Origin: Macrolepiota albuminosa
Lineage: Eukaryota > Basidiomycota > Agaricomycetes > Agaricales > Agaricaceae
Length of the DNA stretch: 64,000 bases
NCBI GenBank assembly: GCA_027475525.1
Contig: JAMWFC010000051.1
Coordinates: 3,394,616 to 3,458,615, forward strand
Direction: 5' to 3'
In this document: piece after piece, positions 11,646-20,164 of the stretch
Layout: every line of letters begins with the position of its first letter
Position numbering within the stretch: the first letter of the stretch is position 1
Made by a program: the position numbers and the translations under genes
The notes under the pieces: generated by a model
The model's database searches: none
The model's input: only the letters and a program-made list of their open reading frames with translations
Told to the model about the DNA's origin: nothing

Positions 11646-11924
11646 CTACGCTGAAGAAGACCGGCGACGAGAACCTCGGACCCGCTCCCTGGGCCGCCTA
11701 AAGGAGGGAGGATCGCCTGTAGGAGGAAGAGGGGCGCCTGGTGTAGGCACCGGAGTGTTCGAAGGCGGCGCGTTGTGAAATACGGCGGGAGGAATGCAGG
11801 ATGAAGGTACGGGAGCGCTAGGAGTTGGCGCAGGAGGAGCGCCTGGAGGAGGGGCAGCGAGTTCGGGGGAAAGGTCCCACTCCTCGTAGGAGGGCTGAAG
11901 CGAAGGCGGGAAAGGAAAGACCAC
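11646..11924 (-). CDS. Proline-rich antisense open frame in B
   Basis: A 92-codon minus-strand frame lies directly downstream (on that strand) of the 12364-12092 frame. It is very rich in Pro, Ala and Ser and ends in a basic RRPRERVRGSRRRSSS tail. It may be a 3' exon of the preceding antisense gene, but I could not fix a splice junction that joins them. Overlapping frames in this GC-rich stretch make the assignment uncertain. Confidence 0.3.
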   Translation of the reverse strand: MVFPFPPSLQPSYEEWDLSPELAAPPPGAPPAPTPSAPVPSSCIPPAVFHNAPPSNTPVPTPGAPLPPTGDPPSFRRPRERVRGSRRRSSSA

Positions 11925-12091
11925 GCGGTCGAGGACTGCCCTACGGGCACGGGACTCAACCAGGAGCGGAAGGGGAAGCCATGAAAGGCTCTTGGCAACG
12001 GCATGGAATTAGCAACCCAAGGTCAAAAGGAAAGAACTATGGACTAACCAAACTACCGGTCTCCCGAAGAAGGCTTGCCAAACTTGCTGCG

Positions 12092-12364
12092 CTAGGCGTA
12101 ATAGTCGACTGCGAACACATGAGCAACGAACAAGATACGCGCTAACAGGAGGCGAACCGTGACCAGAGACTCATCCTGGTCTATCATCCATTCGGTGGAA
12201 ACGTCCAACAGGATACGATATCGGCGCACCAGGGTCATGGTATTTCCGTTTTCATGAGGGAAGCCCCCCGTAGGCATAATAGCCAGGAAATGTTCAATAC
12301 GATCCAAGATCGCGGGGCGGTAAGGAAGTTCCGGATCTGGGAGAAGTATGGAGGGTGCTTGCAT
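12092..12364 (-). CDS. B antisense gene iii, first exon (unknown protein)
   Basis: A 90-codon minus-strand frame. Residues from about 17 (PAILDRIEHFLAIMPTGG) parallel the start of antisense gene ii (PPTFLERVTSFLHHYPTGS), and both then show an RR...L...(E)W block. An AT-rich TATTTTAT lies about 40 nt upstream of the ATG (12402-12409). The 3' end is probably not the TAG at 12092, since a donor-like GT occurs shortly before it. Unknown function. I infer that genes ii and iii are duplicates of one small gene carried antisense to pol. Confidence 0.4.
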   Translation of the reverse strand: MQAPSILLPDPELPYRPAILDRIEHFLAIMPTGGFPHENGNTMTLVRRYRILLDVSTEWMIDQDESLVTVRLLLARILFVAHVFAVDYYA

Positions 12365-12605
12365 GACAAAATACTAACGAACTTAAGGGCGGCAGAGCCC
12401 ATAAAATATCTCTAGCTACTTGCAGGGTCGCAGCGACTTAGGAACTTTTACATGGGCGAAACAATCACGAGGGGAGGGGGCGACAACAACGATGCAATTA
12501 ATATACGACGACATTGGAAATCAAGAATCTAAAATCTGTCAGTTCTGTGGCGCTACGGAGAAGGGAAGATCACCTTACATAAACGACATGGGAGGCGGAA
12601 GCAAA

Positions 12606-13118
12606 TCAAGGAGCGGGCAACAGGAGGAGACGCGCCCCGTCAGAGGGGCCACGAAAGAGGCGACCACCGGTAGAAGAACGAGGAGACTGGTGAAGAAGGC
12701 GCGGTTAGACAGGAAAAGAAAGGAGTAACGGGGTAAGGACAGACGGACCAGATAGTGGCTTTCTTCCAGCAGCAGCTCAAGACGCTCTCGCGTGGAGGTG
12801 GGAGGAATTTGCTTTAATTAGCGACTGTCAGCAAAGAAGAGGGCGAAAAAGGCAGGAGCGCACCTGAAAAATGCGACTCCAGGCCTTCTCCATACCGAAC
12901 TGCATCAGAGGTTTGCTATCCGACCAGATCTCACAGGCCGCACGCAGCAACTGGCAGCGACGACTTAATTCGAGGACGCCATCGTCCAGTTCTGGCACGC
13001 TGCCAGTAGGATAGTGGTGAAGAAAAGAGGTGACACGCTCTAGGAAAGTGGGAGGGTCCATCATGACGTGAGCACGATCACAGCGGGGAGTCCACACCAG
13101 GCCGGTCGGGCTGGTCAT
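12606..13118 (-). CDS. B antisense gene ii (three exons, about 132 aa, unknown)
   Basis: Proposed exons on the minus strand: 13118-12864, 12811-12749 and 12686-12606, with introns of 52 nt (GTGCGC...AAAG) and 62 nt (GTCCGT...CCAG), both phase 0. The product would start MTSPTGLVWTPRCDR, contain an alpha-helical module with PTGS and a RRCQLLRAACEIW block, then STRERLELLLEE, resembling RRERLLLELHDD in the C-terminal part of antisense gene i. A good TATA box (TATAAATT) lies 36-43 nt upstream of the ATG. No catalytic motif is visible. Exon 1 is much more secure than exons 2 and 3. Confidence 0.5.
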
Positions 13119-13153
13119 CGCGAAGACTGATGAGATCCAGTTGATGCATATGC

Positions 13154-13161
13154 AATTTATA
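13154..13161 (-). promoter_or_regulatory. TATA box of B antisense gene ii
   Basis: On the minus strand TATAAATT, 36-43 nt before the ATG at 13118. Its spacing is like that of a fungal core promoter. Confidence 0.5.
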
Positions 13162-13462
13162 GGACACGGCTAGAGTTAGAACGGCGACAGCGTGGGAGGA
13201 CGTTTCACAAAGAACGAGGACCCTGACGAAGATACTAGCCAATGAGAGGCGCTTGACTCATGGTTGGATCGCGCAGAAAGGAAATCGCCATTCTAGACCT
13301 AGCGCTTATGCTCACCATCACCGAATAGCCACAAAGCGATCACTGGTTTTCTATTTCTTTATACGCGTTACTTCTTACATGGATCCGCTTATTTATTTAC
13401 AGACAGTTCCTATTTTCTACTTAGGCTGGCGCGGTAATGGCTATTGGGCCGCGCCGGCAACA

Positions 13463-13501
13463 GGGGTTTTTGCGCCATGATGATCTACTGAGCGTTTCCC
13501 C
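13463..13501 (-). other. Conserved noncoding motif downstream of the antisense gene (B copy)
   Basis: The plus strand reads GGGGTTTTTGCGCC followed by ATGATGATCTACTGAG and CGTTTCCCC. The same motif is at 26738-26773 (A2), 51889-51926 (A6) and, reversed, 38097-38135 (A0). In each case it lies about 140-285 nt past the stop codon of the antisense Zn-cluster gene. In B it is 2 kb from the pol stop, so it tracks the antisense gene rather than pol. A 3'-end processing signal or regulatory element is possible. Confidence 0.65.
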
Positions 13502-13640
13502 TTTTTACTTATTTTCTTTTGATTACTTACAAACTGACGATTTGAAGCCAAGGGAAGCGTTTATTATAGGATCACATACTACAAAGTTCGTATCAAAAAG
13601 ACTAAGTCCATAAAAGTTTAAAAGCGCTAAGGGTCGGCAA

Positions 13641-16230
13641 CTACGGATCATACTCGGGAAGGGCGGGATCGCCCAAAGGAAGCAAGTCCCCGTCCTGGAT
13701 CGAGTTACTCGCTTGCCACTCAAGCGCAGCTGTAATATCGTCATGAAGCTCGAGAAGGAGGCGTTCGCGACGAGCTAAGGTGGAAACACGAGGACGCAGG
13801 TTGGCAAGTTCGCGACCAACGGCTTCGGTCGCATCCTCGATATGGCGGAGTTGCTGGCGAAGGTCGGCAGAAGGGCGGAGAGGGGTAACAGGATAGGAGA
13901 ACTCGTCCCCGAGCCAAGGGAAGGCGTCACCAGAAACTCGCATGGCGGGAGGGGGAGTCCAAAAGGGATCGAACTTATGGAAGGTTAGAAAAGGGGAGAA
14001 ATGGGGGAACAAACAAAAACGGACGTACCCGGACAGTTACAGGCGCACGGGGTGTCCACTCATGGCGCTCGTCGCCGGGGGACATAGCTCTGGCGGAAGA
14101 AAGATGGATGCCGTAGGGAGGCAAGTATCTCCAGCGGCGATGACGCTCACCTTCCGGCACCAGGGTTCCTTCGGATTCCGGCGCCGCAGAAGTCTCGCGA
14201 CTACTAGGAAAAGAAGAGGAGCTGTGGGGAGGAGTAAGGGACGGAGTAATAGGGAGAGCCACCGGAGTGTCGCTAGCCGCAACCGACTCGGGGGCAGGGG
14301 TAGCGCCAGCGTCAGACATAACGACATCTTCGGCAGCAGGGATAGCCACGACGACGGGAACCGGAGTGGGGGACCTATCAGTCAAGAAGTTAGCACGCGG
14401 AGAGAAGAGGAGTTAGGGAAATGCGTACTGGTTACCACTGGGGTCACTCTGACGAGGGTTAGCGGCGATAGGGGGAGTAAGGCGAAGCAGGAGAGCGCGT
14501 ACCGCCAACAGCGCATCGGCATCAACAACGGGCTCAGCTTCATCATCATCCTCTCCCTCGGCATCCCTCTCAGTGCCTTCCCCCTCATCCGTAGAAGACT
14601 CGGTCGAAGACAAAACCACAGGCGTAGCGGGCGCTAGCTCGCGGCGCTTACCAGGGCTCTTGCCAGGCGACGCGACAACAGGCTTACGCTTCGAAAGGAC
14701 GGGACGACGAGGAGAGCGAGCAAAAGGTGCCGCCACGGTAGTACCATCCTGAGTAGTCGGCAGCGCCAGGCTGGCTGCGCTGATTACCGTGGGTTGGTGA
14801 GTAGCCGCCAAATCACGTTGCTGCAGCACGAAGTCCCGGGCGTTACGAACCAACACTGCGCGCTCATAGTTCCTTTGCATAATGGCGTCCCTACCACGTT
14901 CACGAGTACGAATCCCGTTGAAAGCGCAGCCTCGTTTCAACGCATCGCACCGATAGCAAGGCAGAGACGCGGTAGGAAACCAGCAGCCCTCAGGGTCGTT
15001 CTCAGACCAACACTTGTCACACTAAGAAAGAACTTAGCGACGGCATGAACCTCCAAAGGGGCAAAACAGTGCTTACCGCGCCAATCTTTGCCCTAAACGC
15101 GCGACGCTCCAAGGGCGCAACGGTAACCTTCTTCTTGCCGCCCAGCACTTGGACACCAGCCGGAACGCCGGTATCAATGACGGTAGTATCACGGCGAAGG
15201 CGCAAAAGGTCGCGAAGCTCCGCGTCGGTGAACATGGTCTGGTTAGGCGCCTATCGACATTAACATTTAGGCGCTAAAGTCAAGCGACAACAAGCAAAGC
15301 ACTTACGACATACAAAGGGGGAACACGAGCAGGGAGATTGATCTGGAAGGGGGAGAAGTCAGAAAAATGGGTAAGGAAGATAGGAAAAGAACGCACGGTA
15401 CGTTTGGGAGGAGAACTAGCACGAGCAGGAGGCGCTCGTTCAATAACAATGGCAAGATAGGAAAAGAACGCACGGTACGTTTGGGAGGAGAACTAGCACG
15501 AGCAGGAGGCGCTCGTTCAATAACAATGGCGAAATTACGCGGAGGACCGTGAGAAGTTGGGCGCGTCGGGCCGGGTCGTGGCTCGCTACGAGAAACGGCA
15601 ATACGTTTGATGGCCGAATGGGGAGGGGCAGTACGGACGGGAGAAGCAGCGCTTGGGGCAGGACGAGTGGAAGAAGCAGCGCCACGAAAAGGGCTGCCAA
15701 GAACAGAAGGAGGCGGAACAGAAGGAGGGGCGGTAGGAACGGAAGGGACAGTAGAGGCCGAGGGGGCAGTAGGAAGACTGGCGACGGTGGGAGACGTAGC
15801 AACCGACTATTCAAGGATTAACAGTGGAAAAAGGGGAGAGGAGAAGGAAGGACTTACTTCGCTAACCTCGGTGCTAGCCAACAACGCGTCGATCTCGTCA
15901 GATAGGGAAGGAGCCTAGTATGGGCGCTGAACCTTAGCGCCACAACGCCAAAATCAAACTTAGAAAACTTACGAAAAGGTCCGCGAAAGGGCGCAACCAA
16001 TCGGCACCCTCATACTCACGGTACCGGGCCACGCACCACTCGCGAACCTCGTCACCCCGCTCCCAGGAACTGTCGGAGCCGCGGACCACGAGCCAGCGCC
16101 GATAGAGTTGCATAATACCAGGGACGGTTTGTGGCGCATCGGCGGGACCGACAGACTTAGCGCGATCAAATAAATAGGAGGCCTTAGCCAGGAAATTGCG
16201 GAGAGCAGAGGCGTCGAAAGAAGTGGACAT
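13641..16230 (-). CDS. B antisense gene i: spliced Zn-cluster-like protein (about 720 aa)
   Basis: Minus-strand exons: 16230-15973, 15914-15858, 15806-15307 (contains a 77-nt artefact; 141 codons without it), 15238-15077, 15021 to about 14436, 14374-14029 and 13973-13641. The product starts MSTSFDASALRNF, has an REWC...RY N-terminal module, a long Pro/Ser/Ala-rich exon 3 and a block (FTDAELRDLLRLRRD) matching exon 5 of the A genes. The six-cysteine cluster (CDKC...C...CYRC...C) begins exactly at an exon start, and an acidic region, RWRYLPPYG and GDAFPWLGDEF follow as in A. The 14435/14374 intron is off by one base in phase, from a sequence error or a real lesion. Two introns here have no counterpart in the A genes. 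Role unknown; nucleic-acid binding is inferred from the cysteines. Confidence 0.75.
15377..15530 (+). repeat. 77-nt tandem duplication (B antisense gene exon 3)
   Basis: AAGATAGGAAAAGAACGC at 15377 recurs at 15454, period 77. Removing one copy makes the antisense exon 423 nt (141 codons) and keeps both flanking introns in phase 0, which supports an artefact. Confidence 0.9.
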
Positions 16231-16280
16231 ACTGGAAAGATGGGAAGGAAAACACGGGGAGGTGAAGTACGGAAAACGAC

Positions 16281-16288
16281 TTTTTATA
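16281..16288 (-). promoter_or_regulatory. TATA box of B antisense gene i
   Basis: On the minus strand TATAAAAA, 51-58 nt upstream of the ATG at 16230, lying between that ATG and the polypurine tract. It would give the antisense gene a promoter outside the LTR. Confidence 0.6.
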
Positions 16289-16364
16289 AGGCGCCGGCGG
16301 CATTATACGGACCGTAGCGCAGTCAAATTAACGACGGCGTTTGACTGAGGACAGTCAATTTTTC

Positions 16365-16377
16365 AGTTGGGGGGAGA
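16365..16377 (+). other. Polypurine tract of B
   Basis: The run GTTGGGGGGAGA immediately precedes the 3' LTR. The surrounding sequence (GACTGAGGACAGTCAATTTT upstream) is shared with A2 and A6. Confidence 0.75.
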
Positions 16378-17420
16378 TGATAGGCTTCTACTCGGACTGA
16401 GCGCATCAAGGGACATTATAGGCCGACCAACACTTGACACGCTAAAGGCTCTAGCGACCAGCCTTGGGTACAGAGCAGCCCTAGCGCGGGCGCTCTATGG
16501 CAAGACTTATCCATTCATCTCAATCACCCGTATCAGCCCCTCAGCGCACTCCACTCAGTTACTTTGAAGACCAAGAAGACTCAGGACTCATAGCGCTAGC
16601 ATAACGGCGGGAGGTGACTCTGACCAAACCCCGATCAGTACTGGAAGGAGTTAGCAATTGGCGCTGTCAATCACCGAGGCACCTCAATCAGAAGTCTAAA
16701 AGAATCAATGACGACAAGACAGGATACACGCAGACCCGACATTTAAATTTATCAAAAGATGGTACAATGTTTAGCGCCGGAATTAGCGCTCACGGCGTCT
16801 GTCGAGGATTCCCCGACCATACCCCGGGACAGCATGGCCAATTAAATTACATCAAAAAGTGAGCAAACTCGTACCACTTCTAAGTAGTTTTAGAGTCGCC
16901 GTTGGTCGCCGTCACCCATGTGCTGCAGGTCGCCGTTGACAGGTGGCCGTTAGCTACAGTCACGAAGAGAGGCGCTAATTGGTAGCGCCGTCAATGGACT
17001 TATTTTGGAAATAATGTAGCGCATAGTATAAAAACTAGCTACTTGCCATGTATATAGCAACGAATCGTAACCTCTTGAGCACCCAGTTACACTTAGCGTT
17101 CAAATCGCGCTAGCGTTGCCTGACTTCGCCACCAAGTTCGGCGCTAGCTTCGTCTATCTCGTCTTCGTCGTTTACGGTGCCACCTACGGGCACACTACGC
17201 TGCGCTATTCGTTTCTTTCTCTATAACTTCTCCTAAACTACGACGCTTACCACTTGCTAGGTAGCACCCGAGGCGCTATCGTCTAGCGCATCACCCTATC
17301 ACCTCTGCTCGAGCACACCGGGACCCTGCCGGGACTCCTCACAAACCCGTACGCCAGGCGCTGGAGACGGCGTTGTACTGCGTATACGTCCAGCGCACCC
17401 AACCACAGTTGGCGTCATCA
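16378..17420 (+). repeat. B element: 3' LTR (1043 bp)
   Basis: Same length and, as far as I compared, same sequence as 3876-4918. It ends GGCGTCATCA at 17420. The next bases, GCGG, belong to element C. Confidence 0.93.
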
Positions 17421-18760
17421 GCGGGTTTGATGTGTGTCTGAGACCGGCCCAGGTAGTTTGGCCCTTTGTACTTGTTCCGAGAAATGTTTGGGGGTCAATC
17501 GGGGGCCTTGCGGGCTCGGACAGGCATGGGGGGTGTGGCTGTTGTTCCAGGGATGTCAGGCATTGAGTCGCTCCCCAGTGCCTGGAGGTGCACGGCGGTC
17601 AAGGGGTGGTCTTCGGGTCCCAGGAAGGTCATGGTAAGCGTCCTCCAATCAATGTTGGGGTTCGTGTCGCGTAGCCAGGGTAGTCCCAGCACCATTGGGG
17701 TCGATTCATGAAGTTGTGTGACCAGGAAGTTGGAAGTGAACTCATAGTTGTTGTCCAGAGTCACACGCCCTGAGTGAGACCTCTGGATGGGGCCAGAGGA
17801 GGAGGGGGTGCTGTTCAGGCATTGTCCATTCACAGGAGCGGTTCCAGGGGTCTCTGGGGCTGTCCCCAGGTCTCAAAGGTGCTAGGAACGGAGTTAGCCC
17901 TATAGCAAGTCAACAAGCCTACCGTGCGGGCAGCGGGTTGATTGAATAGGCCTCCTATCAGGTTGAGGGACCGTAGTATGGCTGAGGTGTTTTATCGCTC
18001 TTTCCATTGTCGTTGCTCCGGAGTGAAGACCACGGGGGCTGCCAGGGCCAGTTCCGGAGGTTCCCGCTGGATATGAATCGAGTGGCCCAGGTCTGTGGGG
18101 TTGTTGAGGGGTCAAGGGGAGGGGAACACATGGACTTCGTCAAGCAGTTGCTGCAATTCTTTGTGGAGAATCATGTTGCATCTATACTTTATCATAGTCT
18201 GCTCCAGGAGTTCTCCTCGCATGAGGCGATCCCCGAATTCGACCAAGCAATGGGCCCAGTCCTCCGGAGTACCTGCAAAGTCATCATGTCTGAATTCTGT
18301 GAGTAGCGCCCTTGCCTGTTGCACAAAGTCCTCCGGTGAGATCCTGAGTGAGCGGAGCACTTTGTCCCATTGCTATTCATAGTCCTCAAGGTGTTGTCGT
18401 CCCATTGGTGAGGGAGGGGTCTGAGCGGGTGGGGCGGCGGTCAGGTAGTGTCAAGGAGGATAGTCATAGTTGAGAGGTCCCTGGGGTTGGGGGGCAGGGC
18501 ACTGGTAACCGTAATAGAGGGTAGGTGCAAAGGGGCCCTCGCTGGGGGGTACCAGACAAGGTCCACTGGGAACTGGTGGTGTCTCCAGCAGGCTCCCGGG
18601 GATGCTCCGGTACGAGGGGACCTCCATGGGTTGCGCCATGGCTAGGTTGGGCGGAGGGGCCCAGCTGGCTGAGAGCCCCAGATCATAGAGAGATGGGTTA
18701 GAGGCCCAGTGGCGGTGGAGGTATTGGGGTTTGTACGGGAGAGGTGGATAGGTGGGGCGG
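17421..18760 (-). pseudogene. Element C: decayed Gypsy gag-protease (minus strand)
   Basis: Reading the minus strand from 18760, a Pro/Tyr-rich Gag N-terminus (RPTYPPLPYKPQYLHR...) ends at a stop near 18451. A capsid-like stretch (EDFVQQARALLTEFRHDDF, 18360-18112) lies in another frame. A protease C-terminal block (ESTPMVLGLPWLRDTNPNID, 17833-17495) is typical of basidiomycete Gypsy elements. Several frame changes show it is dead. Its start codon and 5' LTR lie beyond A2, at 30554 and 30618-31335; its distal end is cut by element B at 17420. Confidence 0.7.
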
Positions 18761-19707
18761 TGATAGGACCCTATACAGGTTAGGCGCATCAACGGCAGGC
18801 TCGGCACCGGCTCCGGAAACCTTGCCGCACTTGTTCCGAACTTAGCGCACGCGTTCTACCCATTTTAAGCCATTTCTGACGGCCGCGCACGGCAAGAAGC
18901 AGATCCAATCAATGATAGCGCCGACGGCAGCAAGAATGACAACTGACAGATGGCATCAGTCACTGACGACAGCGCTTAGCGAGAAGTTTGATGATCTATC
19001 AAAAACTGACGGACAGCTTGGCGTTTGACCTTGGCGTCTGACACCGCTTACCGTCTCGATTTGGCGCCCAACGTCGCTTAGGTGTTCTGACAGACAGAAG
19101 GGTGATGGAGTGATGGTTTAGCTTCGCGATCTGTCGCCTGGCGTCGCTAAGGCTCTTGAATGGACGGTAGGGATCTGAAACCGTTGGAGCTACCCCTTTG
19201 AAATTTTCCAGTTTACCGCACTCTGGCGTCATTAGCCACTGGCGACGGCGAACTTATTGTAGTATAAAAGTACTTACCGACTTGTACATTGGACAGCAGA
19301 CGAATAGACCACAGTTTCCCCCACTTACTTCAGTCTCCTTTACGCTCAAGAGCTCATTTACGCTACGGTCGGCAACGTTGAACTCATCGGCAGTTACAGA
19401 CGTTCGCCAACACTCGACATACTCGCGCCTTGCAACTACGGCAGGCATTATCGACGCTTAGAACTTCGCTAAGCTTATCGTGCTCTTGCCGCTCACCCTT
19501 GCCGTGTTCACTTACCGCATTTCCTTAGGCGCTTTACCTTAGCGCTTGACACTTGCCGACCCCGTTACCGACTTTTATCCTTTTTCACAGACGCGTTCTC
19601 TGGGACCTGCCCGGGACTCCTCAATTACTTTTAGCGCGCCCAACGCACACTCTTGGTACGGTAACACAACTGTTACATTTGTTGCTGACCAAACTTTGGC
19701 GTCATCA
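18761..19707 (+). repeat. A2 5' LTR
   Basis: 947 bp, TGATAGGACCC to GGCGTCATCA. The 3' edge is included in a 77-nt tandem duplication (19698/19775), so a second partial LTR end plus primer site follows. Confidence 0.92.
19263..19270 (+). promoter_or_regulatory. TATA box in A2 5' LTR
   Basis: TATAAAAG, also at 30043-30050 (3' LTR), 44793-44800 and 55244-55251 (A6 LTRs). It is the likely core promoter of the genomic RNA. Confidence 0.55.
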
Positions 19708-19851
19708 AATTGGAGCCCACCGCGAGGGATCTCTAGGGCAGAATTCCGCCAGAAACCCGTCTCCAGCGTAGGCGGGCGTCATCAAATTGGAGCCCACCGC
19801 GAGGGATCTCTAGGGCAGAATTCCGCCAGAAACCCGTCTCCAGCGTAGGCG
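19698..19851 (+). repeat. 77-nt tandem duplication (A2 LTR end and primer site)
   Basis: GGCGTCATCAAATTGGAGCC at 19698 recurs at 19775, period 77. One T present in the 3' LTR is lost just left of copy 1. Confidence 0.92.
19711..19728 (+). other. Primer binding site of A2
   Basis: TGGAGCCCACCGCGAGGG, 3 nt after the LTR end. A second copy at 19788-19805 is part of the 77-nt duplication. Confidence 0.7.
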
Positions 19852-20164
19852 CCGCCTGCTAGACCAGTCGGCAGAAGGCATAGCTCCTTCCCACCCATCA
19901 ACTCCACAACCACCTGGTGCCTTACCGGGTCTCTCTCTCGCCCAGGAACTACAGAACGCCACTGTAGACGCTTTTCCTGATCTCTTCCCGCATTCCCTCG
20001 ATTATAGTGCCGACGACCCCTTAGCGTCGCCCTTTACCGTACCGCAGTCAATCACTCCCATTACTCCGCTAACGCCTCTTTCTCAACTCATTTCGCTTAC
20101 CCCGTCGCCAATCTCCAGAACTCCTTCCCCACTACCGCTAACCGAACTCGCCAACACGGTCGCC

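Larger units (their letters stand above)
3876..17420 (+). mobile_element. Element B: complete Ty3/Gypsy-type LTR retrotransposon with antisense genes
   Basis: Two 1043-bp LTRs (3876-4918 and 16378-17420) enclose a primer site, gag-protease, pol, a 4.9-kb 3' region with minus-strand genes, and a polypurine tract. Gene order PR-RT-RNaseH-IN assigns it to Ty3/Gypsy. The LTR pair looks identical wherever I compared it, which implies recent insertion. The left flank is A1 gag (ACGG) and the right flank is element C (GCGG), so there is no perfect target duplication and the neighbourhood is chimeric. Four 77-nt tandem duplications inside it are probable assembly artefacts. Confidence 0.9.

Noticed and set aside
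11825..12728. Plus-strand Gly/Arg/Glu-rich frames at 11825-12145 and 12420-12728
   Set aside because: They are reverse readings of the antisense exons in B and show no recognisable domain or start context.
15549..15918. Plus-strand Gly/Arg-rich frames
   Set aside because: Low-complexity reverse reading of the Pro/Ser-rich antisense exon 3 of B.
13641..16230. Antisense gene as an envelope-like gene
   Set aside because: It is on the opposite strand, is spliced, and shows no signal peptide or transmembrane segment; the cysteine cluster and acidic and coiled-coil-like regions fit a nuclear or cytosolic protein better.
18999..19232. 77-codon minus-strand frame repeated at 29779-30012, with close relatives at 44529 and 54980
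   Set aside because: LTR sequence of family A; the conservation is that of the LTR, and no start context or domain supports a gene.
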